Positions 17,021 through 26,461 of a stretch of DNA of 64,000 nt are shown in pieces. The stretch comes from Polynucleobacter kasalickyi (GTDB lineage: Bacteria; Pseudomonadota; Gammaproteobacteria; Burkholderiales; Burkholderiaceae). Location: assembly GCF_900176405.1 (NCBI RefSeq), contig NZ_FWXJ01000009.1:62001-126000 (forward strand). The letters are read 5' to 3'. The notes beneath the pieces were generated by a model. That model was not told the DNA's origin, searched no databases, and saw only the letters and a list, made by a program, of their open reading frames with translations. Numbering within the stretch: the first letter of the stretch is position 1; each line of letters opens with the position of its first letter. Both the position numbers and the translations under genes were made by a program.

Positions 17021-18700
17021 TTGACAAGCAAAATGAATGGTGCGACTTACTTTGCGCGCCTGTTAGAAGCCTACGGCGTAACCCACGTGTTTTTTATGGA
17101 CGCTGTCTTGCGACGTGCGCTAGCCGAGATGGAAGATACCAAGATTAAAAGAATCCTAGGTCATTCCGAAAAAGGTGTTGGTTATATGGCCGATGGTTAT
17201 GCGCGGATTTCTGGTAAGCCTGGTTTATGTTTTGCCCAGTCTGTGGGGGCTGCAAATTTAGCCGCCTCCTTGCAAGACCCTTACTTAGGATACTCACCGG
17301 TGATTGCGATGACTGGCCGTCATGTAGCAGCGATGCAATATCGTAATTCGTATCAAGAAGTAGAGCACGGTCCTTTATTTACCCCAGTCACAAAATTCCA
17401 TGCGCAAATGGAAGTGATTGAACAAATGCCACACTTAATTCGTCAAGCCTTTAGAGAAGCAACGACCGGGGCTCCCCGTCCTGTGCACTTGGACATTGCC
17501 GGTTTTACGGGAGATGCCATCACACCGCATGAGGCAGACTTCCCCATCGATGTCGATCAAGTACATACCCGTTTCCCAGCGTTTAGACCAGCGCCTGATC
17601 CAGCTGTCATTGCCCAAGCGGTGGCTGCGATTGCTAAATCAAAACAACCTGTAATTATTGGTGATCGTGGGGTCGTGATTGCTGGTGCGGACGAAGCCTT
17701 GCGCGCCTTTGGCGAGAAAATTCAAGCACCGATTACAACTACACTTGATGCTAAATCCACCATGGTGGAGGGCGATACCTTATTTAGAGGGATGGCTGGC
17801 TTGTATGGTAGAACTTGCACGAACCGCATGATTGATCAGGCAGATCTCGTGATCTATGTCGGTAGTAATACGAGTGATCATACAACCGGTGGTTGGAAGC
17901 TGCCGAAGTCAGGTACTCCTATTATTCAAATCGATATTGACCCCGTCGAGCTCGGTCGGAATTACCCCAATACGATCGGCATTTTGTCCGATGTGGGTAA
18001 AGGGCTAGAGGCTTTAACAGCTGCTGCCACTAGAGTAGAGCGAGGCGAATGGTTAGCCAGTTCGAAGAAATTAGTGGATGATTGGTGGCAAGAACAATTG
18101 CCTGAACTCACGCGTGATGAAGTACCAATGCGCCCTCAACGTCTCTGTAGATTACTCACCGAAGTGTTACCTGAAGATGCAATTTTAGTGGCGGATACCG
18201 GTTACTCTGCGTTGTGGAGTGGAAATTTGGTGGAGTTACATCATCGTAATCAAACCTTTATGCGCGCAGCGGGTTCTCTCGGTTGGTCCTTCCCGGCAGC
18301 CATTGGTGCTAAAGCAGCCGCCCCAGAGCGGACTGTGGTTTGCTTCACGGGCGATGGCGGATTTGCTTATCACCTCCCGGAATTAGAGACCGCCCGTCGT
18401 TGGGGTTTAAATACTATTACGATCGTCAATAACAACCATTGTTTATCACAGGGTGTTAAAAATCTCAATATTGCTTACTCACACCGTGAGGAAGATGGGC
18501 GTAAATCAGAGTGTTATGTCTATCGTGAAACTGATTTTGCAAAAGTTGCGCAATCTTTTGATTGTTTCGGTATTACCGTGGAAAGACCTGAAGACTTTAA
18601 GGCTGCTTTTGCCGCGGCACTCGCTAGCAACTTGCCAGCAGTGATTGATGTAAAAACAGAGTTTGCTTATCAAGCGCAAATGGCTTGGATGCCGTCATAG
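17021..18700 (+). CDS. ThDP-dependent enzyme, acetolactate synthase-like
   Basis: A 559-residue full-length ThDP enzyme with PYR, central and PP domains. The activating Glu is in GHSEKGVGYMADGYAR (about residue 50); the central domain binds a nucleotide-like fold (IIGDRGVVIAGADEALRAFG); the ThDP motif runs from GDGGFAYHL to VNNN near residues 445-475. TTG start with TAGGAG 6 bases upstream. It is not the biosynthetic IlvB (no small subunit nearby) and resembles catabolic benzoylformate decarboxylase/oxalyl-CoA decarboxylase/ALS-like proteins. It would cleave or condense a 2-oxo acid produced in the same cluster. Confidence 0.88.
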   Translation: MTSKMNGATYFARLLEAYGVTHVFFMDAVLRRALAEMEDTKIKRILGHSEKGVGYMADGYARISGKPGLCFAQSVGAANLAASLQDPYLGYSPVIAMTGRHVAAMQYRNSYQEVEHGPLFTPVTKFHAQMEVIEQMPHLIRQAFREATTGAPRPVHLDIAGFTGDAITPHEADFPIDVDQVHTRFPAFRPAPDPAVIAQAVAAIAKSKQPVIIGDRGVVIAGADEALRAFGEKIQAPITTTLDAKSTMVEGDTLFRGMAGLYGRTCTNRMIDQADLVIYVGSNTSDHTTGGWKLPKSGTPIIQIDIDPVELGRNYPNTIGILSDVGKGLEALTAAATRVERGEWLASSKKLVDDWWQEQLPELTRDEVPMRPQRLCRLLTEVLPEDAILVADTGYSALWSGNLVELHHRNQTFMRAAGSLGWSFPAAIGAKAAAPERTVVCFTGDGGFAYHLPELETARRWGLNTITIVNNNHCLSQGVKNLNIAYSHREEDGRKSECYVYRETDFAKVAQSFDCFGITVERPEDFKAAFAAALASNLPAVIDVKTEFAYQAQMAWMPS

Positions 18701-18717
18701 CAAAGCGCAATGATGGT

Positions 18718-18750
18718 ATTCACCAGTGCGCTGATCAATGATTGGTGAAT
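18718..18750 (+). repeat. inverted repeat downstream of the ThDP enzyme gene
   Basis: ATTCACCA (18718-18725) and TGGTGAAT (18743-18750) are perfect 8-base arms 17 bases apart, in the 133-base gap before the Bug gene. No T-run follows. It could be a weak terminator or an operator for the tandem Bug genes. Confidence 0.3.
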
Positions 18751-18833
18751 TGGTGATGCCATTTGGTAGTGAGGAATTTGTAAACAGTAGAAAAAGTAGA
18801 AGATATTTTCATCCAATCATGTAAGGAGACATC

Positions 18834-19841
18834 ATGTTTGCTGCAAAAATGATTAAAAATAAACTCGCTGTTCAATGTTTGAGCTTGCTGACCCTCAGTC
18901 TGACTTGTGGCCCTGTTGCGATGGCCCAGTCTGCGAATGATTTTCCCAATAAACCGATTCGATTAGTGGTTGCTTTTGCCCCAGGAGGGTCAACTGATAT
19001 CGCTGCACGAATTCTTGCCCAAAGTTTAACGAGCATTTTAAAAGTGTCCGTGTTTGTCGAAAATAAACCGGGCGCTGGTGCCAGTATTGGTACCCAATAC
19101 GTGGCAAATGCTGCGGCCGATGGCTATACCTATTTAGTCACTTCGCCGTCCTTTATTGTCAATCCGTTGACGATGGGCGCTAATGCCGGTTACTCGCCTG
19201 ACAAAGATTTTGCGCCAGTTTCTATTCCAGCGACGCAACCGATGAGTGTGGTGGTCAATGAAAAAGTGCCAGCAAAGAATTTAAGTGATCTCAAAGAATT
19301 AGCTGTTAAGAATAATTTATCGTACGCCACCGCTGGCAATGGGACACCACCCAATTTAACTTGCGATAATTTGTTCCGTCAATATTGGAAATCGGATGTC
19401 ACGCATATTCCGTATAAAGGTTCTGGCCCCGCTTTGATTGCTTCTGTGAGTGGTGAGACGCCCATTTTTTGTGGCGCAGTAGCCGGGGTTTCGCAGTTCA
19501 TGAAACAAGGGAAGGTCAAGGTGGTTGCCGTTTCGAGTGATAAACGCTTACCTTCGATGCCTGAGGCACCGACTTTTGCGGAACAAGGTTATCCAGAGAT
19601 TAAGGACGATTTATGGGTCGGTGTGTTTGCCCCAGTAAAGACGCCCAAAGAAATTCTACAAAAAATGAATCAAGCCATTAGTCAGGCCATTGCGACCAAA
19701 GAGGTGCAAGATAAATTGGATCAAAATGACTTTATTACGGTCGGTGGTAGCTTAGAGCAAACGACTGAGAATGTCCAACGTGATTTGATGCGTTGGGAGA
19801 AGACGGTCAAGGCGATGAAAGTCGGAGCGTCAGCCAAATAA
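18834..19841 (+). CDS. Bug-family (TctC-like) periplasmic binding protein
   Basis: A 335-residue Bug protein with a signal peptide ending near PVAMAQS (about residue 32). Signature segments: FPNKPIRLVVAFAPGGSTDIAAR, ENKPGAGASIG, ADGYTYL and HIPYKGSGPAL. AAGGAG lies 7-8 bases before the ATG. It is the first of two tandem Bug genes within the same plus-strand run as the ThDP enzymes; the two proteins are clearly different in sequence, so they may bind different ligands. Confidence 0.92.
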   Translation: MFAAKMIKNKLAVQCLSLLTLSLTCGPVAMAQSANDFPNKPIRLVVAFAPGGSTDIAARILAQSLTSILKVSVFVENKPGAGASIGTQYVANAAADGYTYLVTSPSFIVNPLTMGANAGYSPDKDFAPVSIPATQPMSVVVNEKVPAKNLSDLKELAVKNNLSYATAGNGTPPNLTCDNLFRQYWKSDVTHIPYKGSGPALIASVSGETPIFCGAVAGVSQFMKQGKVKVVAVSSDKRLPSMPEAPTFAEQGYPEIKDDLWVGVFAPVKTPKEILQKMNQAISQAIATKEVQDKLDQNDFITVGGSLEQTTENVQRDLMRWEKTVKAMKVGASAK

Positions 19842-19897
19842 GTTGGTCGGATTTTTTGATGAAGAGGGGAGCAAAAAATGGATGGGGTACAACTAGC

Positions 19898-20878
19898 ATG
19901 ATCTGCAAGTCGTTGACGTCGATATTCCCTGCCATTTTTTTTGGCTTGTGTGCCTTTAGCTCACAAGTAGAGGCTCAAAATTTCCCAGATAAACCGATCC
20001 GTTTAATCATTACCACGCCCGCGGGTTCTGGGGTGGACGCAATTGGTCGGGCACTCGCGCAAGGGCTGAGTGAAATTACGCGCCAGCAGGTGGTAGTGGA
20101 CAATCGTGCAGGGGCTGGTGGGATTATCGGTGCTACCGCTCTCGCCAATGCGGCTCCGGATGGCTATACCATTGGTATTGCCGCCACGGCCCATATAGTT
20201 GCGCCCTTATTGCAAGCCAAACCGGCCTATCATCCCATCAATGATTTCACCCCCATCGCGCAACTCACGGTGATCCCGAATATCGTCGTTACTTCTCTCA
20301 AAAATAACGTCAAAAACATGAAGGATCTGATCGACCTCGTTAAAAAAAGACCAGATGAGTTGAACTATGGTTCGCTAGGAGATGGTACGGCCTCCCATTT
20401 GTCGGCCGAGATTGTGAACCGCAGTATGGGCCTGAAAACGATTCATGTACCTTATCGGACCATCGCTGACTCCTATACAGGCTTGTGGTCTGGTGATGTG
20501 CAATATGAAGTGTATCTGATGCCCTCAGCACTGCCCCTGTTTCAAGGAGGCCGGGCCTTGGCCATTGCCAATACTGGCCGAGTTCGAAGCGCTGCTTTAC
20601 CGGACGTCCCAACGGTGCGGGAACTTGGATATCCAGAGGCGGAGTCAGAAATTACCATTGGCGTAGTAGGACCTAGTAATGTACCGGCAGGGCAGGTGCA
20701 AAAACTGCATCAATTGATTGTGGAGGCGATGAAAATGCCTGAGGTCAGAGAAAAAATGATCAAGCAAGGTGGCGCACCAAGCCCCGAATTAGATACCAAA
20801 GCCTATGAGCAACGCCTCAAGTTGGAATACGAAATGTATAAAAAGTTAATCCCCACCATTGGCCTCAAGCCACAATAA
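19898..20878 (+). CDS. Bug-family (TctC-like) periplasmic binding protein
   Basis: A 326-residue Bug protein from the ATG at 19898, chosen because the signal peptide (MICKSLTSIFPAIFFGL, cleavage near VEAQ) starts there; upstream in-frame starts at 19859 or inside the previous gene would place non-hydrophobic residues first. Signature segments: FPDKPIRLIITTPAGSGVDAIGR, DNRAGAGGIIG, PDGYTIG and HVPYRTIADSY. The last differs from the usual HVPYKG, hinting at a different ligand. It lies 56 bases after the previous Bug gene and 79 before the CocE-type hydrolase. Confidence 0.9.
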   Translation: MICKSLTSIFPAIFFGLCAFSSQVEAQNFPDKPIRLIITTPAGSGVDAIGRALAQGLSEITRQQVVVDNRAGAGGIIGATALANAAPDGYTIGIAATAHIVAPLLQAKPAYHPINDFTPIAQLTVIPNIVVTSLKNNVKNMKDLIDLVKKRPDELNYGSLGDGTASHLSAEIVNRSMGLKTIHVPYRTIADSYTGLWSGDVQYEVYLMPSALPLFQGGRALAIANTGRVRSAALPDVPTVRELGYPEAESEITIGVVGPSNVPAGQVQKLHQLIVEAMKMPEVREKMIKQGGAPSPELDTKAYEQRLKLEYEMYKKLIPTIGLKPQ

Positions 20879-20957
20879 GTTCTCCAGCGCCGCCCATCTG
20901 ACTGCGGTGCTTGGTATTACCCGTGTTTTCATCTATTAACAACGAAGTGAGTAATTT

Positions 20958-22619
20958 GTGATTGTCGAAAAAAATACCCCAATTCCAATGTCCGATGGAT
21001 CACACTTAATGTGTAATGTCTTTCGTCCGCCTGTGGCAGGTCATTATCCCGTCATTATGTCCTTCGGTGTTTATGGCAAAGATGTTCATTTTGAGGATGG
21101 CTTTCATCCGCAGTGGCAAAAGTTAAAAGCCGTGTATCCCGAGATTGATCAAGGGGATTCTTCGGGAGAATATTTGCGTTGGGAGGTACCTGACCCAGAG
21201 CGGTGGGTGCCGGATGGTTTTGTATTGGTGGTCGTGGATAGTCGCGGGAGTGGCATGTCGCCTGGGTATCTTGACTTGTATTCGCCGCGTGAAACGCAAG
21301 ACTACTATGAAGCGATTGAATGGGCTGGCGTGCAATCTTGGAGTAATGGCAAAGTCGGCTTATCCGGCATTTCTTATTTAGCGATTAAGCAATGGCAAGT
21401 GGCCGCCCTCCAACCGCCTCATCTTGCCGCTATGATTCCTTGGGAAGGCGCCGTCGATCATTACCGGGATTTACTGCGGCACGGTGGAATTTTAAGTAAT
21501 TCATTTACCCAAGCGTGGTGGCCTAGGCAAATTTTAGTGAATCAGCATGGCAATGGTCAGACCACCCATATCGATCGTCAAACGCAAGGAATCACCACCG
21601 GGGAGCCCTTACCTGTGGAGCAATTAAAGGGCAATCGCGCCGATTATCCGGCCGAGATTGCTAAGCGGTTTTTATGGGATGCGTGGTTTAGTGATCATAC
21701 CGCCAAGTTAGAACGAATCACCGTACCGCTATTAAGTGCCGCGAATTGGGGTGGTGCAGGGATTCATTTACGGGGAAATTTTTGTGGATACTCTGGCAGT
21801 GGATCCGCCGAAAAATGGCTGTTTGCGCATATTGGTACGCATTACGAAAGTTTTTATTTACCGCATTATGTGGCGATTCAAAAACGTTTCTTTAATCATT
21901 ATCTAAGAGGGGAAGAGAATGGTTGGCCAACAGAACCTCGTGTGCAGTTAGCCATTCGTCGGGTCGATGGTACGGCCGTTCTGCGTAAAACCAGCGATTG
22001 GCCGATCCCAGGAACGCAGTGGCAAAAGTGGTACCTCGATAGTAATGCTCTTACGCTCAGTTCTTCTGCCATCCCAACGGATGGTCGTATTACCTATGAT
22101 TGCCTCGGTGATGGAGTGACTTTTAAGTCGACACCTTTGCCGCAGGAGGCCGAATTTACCGGTAATGTGAAATTGAAACTGTTTGTTAGTTCAGCCACGA
22201 CCGATTTAGATGTGTTCGCCGTCTTACGATGTTTTGATCCCCAAGGGGTGGAGGTGCACTTTATTGGTGCACACGAAGTGGTGCCAGTTGCTTGTGGGTG
22301 GTTGCGCGCCTCGCATCGCAAATTGGACCTGGATCGATCACGCGAGTACTTGCCATATCATTGCCATGACGAAAGCCAAAAGTTGGTACCTCATCAAGTC
22401 TATGAGTTGGATATCGAAATTTTGCCGACGAGCCTAGTGTTTCCAAAGGGCTATCAACTCGCCATCACTATCATGGGACGGGACTTTAACCTCAACCCCC
22501 AAGGCCGCATTTTGCATAATGATCCGCAAGATCGACCGATTGACGAGTTTGGTGGTGCCGGGACAATCTTTACGGGAGGAGAGTATCAGAGTTATTTATT
22601 GATGCCTTTAATTGGGTAA
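20958..22619 (+). CDS. CocE/NonD-family serine hydrolase (X-Pro dipeptidyl-peptidase S15-like)
   Basis: A 553-residue hydrolase with the S15/CocE layout: alpha/beta domain, helical insertion and a C-terminal jelly-roll (from about residue 370). The nucleophile lies in GLSGISYLAIKQWQVA (about residue 141); VVVDSRGSGMSPG is the oxyanion-hole region, and a conserved His occurs in HIGTHYESF. No signal peptide, so cytoplasmic. Relatives split esters or amides (cocaine esterase, glutaryl-acylase-like enzymes). GTG start at 20958; an ATG 11 codons in is an alternative. It is the last gene of the monooxygenase-ThDP-Bug run. Confidence 0.87.
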   Translation: MIVEKNTPIPMSDGSHLMCNVFRPPVAGHYPVIMSFGVYGKDVHFEDGFHPQWQKLKAVYPEIDQGDSSGEYLRWEVPDPERWVPDGFVLVVVDSRGSGMSPGYLDLYSPRETQDYYEAIEWAGVQSWSNGKVGLSGISYLAIKQWQVAALQPPHLAAMIPWEGAVDHYRDLLRHGGILSNSFTQAWWPRQILVNQHGNGQTTHIDRQTQGITTGEPLPVEQLKGNRADYPAEIAKRFLWDAWFSDHTAKLERITVPLLSAANWGGAGIHLRGNFCGYSGSGSAEKWLFAHIGTHYESFYLPHYVAIQKRFFNHYLRGEENGWPTEPRVQLAIRRVDGTAVLRKTSDWPIPGTQWQKWYLDSNALTLSSSAIPTDGRITYDCLGDGVTFKSTPLPQEAEFTGNVKLKLFVSSATTDLDVFAVLRCFDPQGVEVHFIGAHEVVPVACGWLRASHRKLDLDRSREYLPYHCHDESQKLVPHQVYELDIEILPTSLVFPKGYQLAITIMGRDFNLNPQGRILHNDPQDRPIDEFGGAGTIFTGGEYQSYLLMPLIG

Positions 22620-22650
22620 TAATTGATTTTGTAGCGTTTTAAAATGAGAA

Positions 22651-22695
22651 AAGTAGTTTTAAAAAGAGTATGATATTTTATATCTGTAACTACTT
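22651..22695 (+). promoter_or_regulatory. inverted repeat upstream of the binding protein/GGDEF-EAL pair
   Basis: AAGTAGTT (22651-22658) and AACTACTT (22688-22695) are perfect 8-base arms 29 bases apart, immediately upstream of the gene at 22716. The stretch is AT-rich and repeats TTTTAAAAAGA twice. It could be an operator; no clear -35/-10 pair stands out. Confidence 0.3.
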
Positions 22696-22715
22696 ATTTT
22701 AAAAAGACAATTCAC

Positions 22716-23600
22716 ATGAAACTGGCACATTTTAGATGGATTTTATCTCTCCTCATTGGCTTGCTTTGCTGGCAAGCAAGTGCCGCAGATTTGCAAGAAA
22801 TTAAAGCCAAAGGTGAAATTAGACACCTTGGAATTCCTTATGCAAATTTTGTTACAGGCGCTGGCGATGGTTTTGATGTTGAGCTCATGCAGGGCTTTGC
22901 AAAACATCTTGGTGTGAAATATGTCTTGGTCTATACCGATTTTTACTCGGTCGTGAAAGACTTATTGGGCAAAAGTGTGTCCATTAATAATGGCCAAGCC
23001 GTTTTAGAAGGAAACTTCCCCGTCAAAGGGGATGTCATTTCCACAGGGTTTACTTACTTGCCTTGGCGTGAGCAAATTTTATTGTTTTCTGAGCCGACAT
23101 TCCCTTCCCAGGTCGTGTTGATTGCAAGATCTGACAGCACTATCAAGCCAATCCAACCCTCCAAGAATTTAGCAAACGACGTACTTGAAACCAAAAAATT
23201 GATTGGTAAACAGTCCTTATTAGTCATGGAGAGAACTTGTCTCGATCCTGCTAATTATGGTTTAAAAGGCACGGGATACAACCTACATCCTTATGTAAAA
23301 AGTGCCAATATTAACGAAATGGTTCCGGCCTTGTTAAATAAAGACGCCGATTTATCCCTACTCGACTTACCTGATCTGATGTTGGATCTAAAAAAATGGG
23401 CCGGTAAATTCAAAGTATTAGGACCTGTTTCTGAACACCAAGTATTAGCTACAGCGTTTCCGAAAGATGCACCGCGCTTAAAAGATGAATTTAATGTGTA
23501 CTTAAAGAAAATTAAAGCAGATGGTACTTATGATGGGTTGGTGGATAAGTACTATCCTGGTATCAGAAACTACTTCCCTGTGTTTTTTGCGAAAAATTAA
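22716..23600 (+). CDS. periplasmic binding protein, family 3 (amino-acid type)
   Basis: A 294-residue SBP_bac_3 protein. The signal peptide is about residues 1-24 (WILSLLIGLLCWQASA), followed by LQEIKAKGEIRHLGIPYANF, GDGFDVELMQGFAKHLGVKYV and the C-terminal DEFNVYLKKIKADGTYDGLVDKYYP typical of amino-acid binders. No ABC permease or ATPase follows. Instead, 13 bases downstream begins a membrane GGDEF-EAL protein. By analogy with periplasmic binding proteins that signal to cyclic-di-GMP enzymes (NspS-MbaA in Vibrio), it may be a sensor subunit rather than a transporter part. That role is inference from context. Confidence 0.88.
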   Translation: MKLAHFRWILSLLIGLLCWQASAADLQEIKAKGEIRHLGIPYANFVTGAGDGFDVELMQGFAKHLGVKYVLVYTDFYSVVKDLLGKSVSINNGQAVLEGNFPVKGDVISTGFTYLPWREQILLFSEPTFPSQVVLIARSDSTIKPIQPSKNLANDVLETKKLIGKQSLLVMERTCLDPANYGLKGTGYNLHPYVKSANINEMVPALLNKDADLSLLDLPDLMLDLKKWAGKFKVLGPVSEHQVLATAFPKDAPRLKDEFNVYLKKIKADGTYDGLVDKYYPGIRNYFPVFFAKN

Positions 23601-23613
23601 GCAATTCGTTTAA

Positions 23614-26367
23614 ATGGGGTTAGAAAAGTTCAATTTTCTTGAGTTAAGGTCTTTTTTTCGGAAAAGACGTTCCCTCTTTTATCTTTTTTTCATCTTCCTC
23701 TTCGTTTACATCGTTTTCCTATTAGTTTATTCTGTGCAATCGCAGGAAAAACTAAAAAGCGTTGCCGAAGAGCGCTTTTATATCGAGACAAAACATACTT
23801 CTACCATTTTGGCGAACTTTTTGGAGGAGCAAAAAAGTCTTGTTGAAACGATTGCCACCGGCAATGAAATAGAAAATTTCTTAGTCAATCAATCTCTAGG
23901 GATGTCTTTAGAGTATGGACTCAATGTTAATTTATTTTCGATTAAAAGTAGTTTTGATAAAAAAATTACGAATTTAAAGTGGTTTGATGAGCCAATCTAT
24001 CAACGCATTGTCTTTTTGGATGAGCATGAACAGGTTTTAGTTGATACTAAAACGAATGGTTCTACGACTGATTTTTCTCATTTGGCACATAACTTTTCGA
24101 ATAGTTTTCAAATTGATGGCACCAACAAAACCTTAATCTTTCAAGCACCAGTGACCTATCGCGGCTTAAGTAAAGGGCGAGTGATTACGGTAGCGAGTTT
24201 AAATTTATTATTTAAACCCCTGCAAGTCGACCAAAAGGATCCAGAGTTACATCAATTCTTTATCTTTAATTCGAATCAACGCTTATTTAAAGTGGGCGAT
24301 GACATTGTGCAACAAGCTGAGAATCGCGTCGCCATCTTACCGAATGAAAAATTAATCCCTTTTAAAAAGGAATACAACTTTTTAATTGGTTCTATTTTTA
24401 CCCCACAAGATACTGGCTCACTATATCTCTTAAAAAATAGCATTGATGGTGAATACTTTAAATTAATCACGATAGTGACTTCAGATCGAATCTTTAGCAA
24501 ACTATCTTCGAATGTCTTTTTATATATCGCTTCTTTAGTCCCCATTATTTTGATCATTGGTTTACTGACGTATTTCCAAATGCGGAAAAAGACCTTGGAA
24601 CTCGAGACCAATGTGGAGATTTCAAGTAAAAATATCAATGCTCTATATGATGCCAATACCCTATTAGCCGATGAAATATCGCGAAGAATAGTGTTAGAAA
24701 ATGATTTGCGAGAGAGTGAAGAGCGCTACCGAGCTTATATTGATCATGCACCCGAGGGCATTTTGGTGGTGGATCACAACTACAACATTGTCGAAGTAAA
24801 CCCTTCACTATGCATGCTACTCGGTCAAGAAAAGCAAAATTTAGTGGGATATTCAATCGGTGCCTTGACCGCTGCCGAAGATAAGTCAGATTTTGTGATT
24901 CAGTTTAAAAATATTATTAATAATAAAAAAGATATTGAAGAGCTGATTTTTATTACTGCGACGGATGCTAAATTGATGATGCAGTTAAAAACCATGAGTT
25001 TGCCCAATAATTTGGTCATGAGTTTTTGTGTAGATATTACTCAGAAAAAGGTTGATGAAGAAAATATTCATAAGTTGGCCTACTATGATGCGCTGACCAG
25101 TTTGCCGAATCGACGCATGTTACAAGATCGCTTGCGTCAAGCACTCATCACGAGTAAACGAGACAATCAGTATGTAGTGTTGATGATGCTGGACTTGGAT
25201 GACTTCAAAAGCTTAAACGATACCTTGGGTCATGATTTGGGAGATTTATTGCTGACGATGGTGGCAAGTCGCCTTAGCGCGTGTATGCGTGAAATTGATG
25301 TGGTCTCCAGGATTGGCGGTGATGAGTTTATTGTGATCGCTGAACATCTTGGCTCAAATGTCAATAAGGCCTTAATCGAGGCGAAGAAGATTGCGAATAA
25401 ACTGATTCAAGAAATTTCACAGCCTTATCCACTCGAGCCGAACAAACCTTACTACTATATGACCTGTAGCTTTGGTTTGACGCTGTTTAAAGGCGCTGAT
25501 TTATCCACAGAAACATTGATTAAACAAGCTGACTTGGCCTTATATCAAGCAAAAAATGACGGCCGCAATAATTACAAATTTTTTGATCCCAAGATGCAAG
25601 AAGCCATTCATGAGAGATCTTCCATGGAATCAGCTCTGCGAGGTGCGATTGAAAAAAATCAACTGCGCTTGTATTGTCAACCGCTAGTAGATCATGGCGG
25701 CAATCTGGTGGGTGGTGAAGTATTGTTGCGCTGGTTTCTCAATGGTGAAGAAACTCCGGTGATGCCAAATGACTTTATTCCCTTGGCCGAAAGTAGTGCC
25801 TTAATTTTGCCAATCGGTGACTGGGTGATTGAGCAAGCTTTACAGTATTTAAAAAAATGGCAGATGATGGAGCATGCGAGACATCTGAAGCTGTCGATCA
25901 ATATTAGCGCTCGTCAGTTTTTGCAACCATCCTTTGTGCAGAATATTAAGAATCTCATTGAACGCTATCGGGTAGATCCAAAATTGATCAAACTCGAATT
26001 GACAGAAAGTTCGATTATTGAAAAATTAGAAGAAGTCATTCCGAAAATGAATGAGTTAAGGCAGTTGGGCGTTGAGTTTGCTTTGGATGATTTTGGTACC
26101 GGCTTTTCCTCATTGTCCTATTTAAAAATACTACCGATTAGCCAAGTCAAAATTGATAAATCTTTTGTACGAGATATTAGTACTGATGTGAATGATGCGG
26201 CCATCGTCTCGGCGATTGTGGCCATCTGTCAGTCCTTGAAATTAGAAGTAGTAGCCGAAGGGGTTGAGAATCAATCACAGCTTCAATTCTTGTTAGAAAA
26301 AGGCTGTTATCTCTACCAAGGTTATCTGTTTGGGAAACCGGTACCGTTTAATGACTTCATTGCTTAA
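23614..26367 (+). CDS. membrane PAS-GGDEF-EAL cyclic-di-GMP enzyme
   Basis: A 917-residue signalling protein. Membrane segments at about residues 19-40 and 299-321 enclose a periplasmic sensor of roughly 255 residues (Cache-like by length and position). A PAS domain (about 365-480) precedes a GGDEF domain (about 485-650) with an intact GGDEF at about 568-572 and the RxxD inhibitory site five residues before it (REID). The EAL domain follows (about 665-910): the signature reads EVL, a common active variant, and the metal/catalytic segments NISARQF, ELTESSI, DDFGTG, KIDKSF, AEGVE and YQGYLFGKP are all present. Both synthesis and hydrolysis of c-di-GMP are thus possible. Confidence 0.94.
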   Translation: MGLEKFNFLELRSFFRKRRSLFYLFFIFLFVYIVFLLVYSVQSQEKLKSVAEERFYIETKHTSTILANFLEEQKSLVETIATGNEIENFLVNQSLGMSLEYGLNVNLFSIKSSFDKKITNLKWFDEPIYQRIVFLDEHEQVLVDTKTNGSTTDFSHLAHNFSNSFQIDGTNKTLIFQAPVTYRGLSKGRVITVASLNLLFKPLQVDQKDPELHQFFIFNSNQRLFKVGDDIVQQAENRVAILPNEKLIPFKKEYNFLIGSIFTPQDTGSLYLLKNSIDGEYFKLITIVTSDRIFSKLSSNVFLYIASLVPIILIIGLLTYFQMRKKTLELETNVEISSKNINALYDANTLLADEISRRIVLENDLRESEERYRAYIDHAPEGILVVDHNYNIVEVNPSLCMLLGQEKQNLVGYSIGALTAAEDKSDFVIQFKNIINNKKDIEELIFITATDAKLMMQLKTMSLPNNLVMSFCVDITQKKVDEENIHKLAYYDALTSLPNRRMLQDRLRQALITSKRDNQYVVLMMLDLDDFKSLNDTLGHDLGDLLLTMVASRLSACMREIDVVSRIGGDEFIVIAEHLGSNVNKALIEAKKIANKLIQEISQPYPLEPNKPYYYMTCSFGLTLFKGADLSTETLIKQADLALYQAKNDGRNNYKFFDPKMQEAIHERSSMESALRGAIEKNQLRLYCQPLVDHGGNLVGGEVLLRWFLNGEETPVMPNDFIPLAESSALILPIGDWVIEQALQYLKKWQMMEHARHLKLSINISARQFLQPSFVQNIKNLIERYRVDPKLIKLELTESSIIEKLEEVIPKMNELRQLGVEFALDDFGTGFSSLSYLKILPISQVKIDKSFVRDISTDVNDAAIVSAIVAICQSLKLEVVAEGVENQSQLQFLLEKGCYLYQGYLFGKPVPFNDFIA

Positions 26368-26386
26368 GCAGCAATGCTAAAGCTAG

Positions 26387-26432
26387 CATCACAATCGCTG
26401 GAAAAATCCTCTGACACCCCTCGATTGTGATG
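26387..26432. terminator. long inverted repeat between convergent genes
   Basis: CATCACAATCG (26387-26397) pairs perfectly with CGATTGTGATG (26422-26432); two more base pairs are possible outside. The loop is 24 bases. It lies between the plus-strand GGDEF-EAL gene and the minus-strand NIPSNAP gene and probably limits read-through in both directions; no long T-run is present. Confidence 0.45.
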
Positions 26433-26461
26433 TTGCGTGCAGTAGGCCTATTGCCTCGCTA

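Noticed and set aside
24276-24856. Two minus-strand open frames antisense to the GGDEF-EAL gene
   Set aside because: Both mirror a well-supported coding region; their composition is that of reversed codons.
25711-25728. EAL signature reading EVL, suggesting a dead phosphodiesterase
   Set aside because: EVL is a common functional variant, and the remaining metal and catalytic segments are intact.
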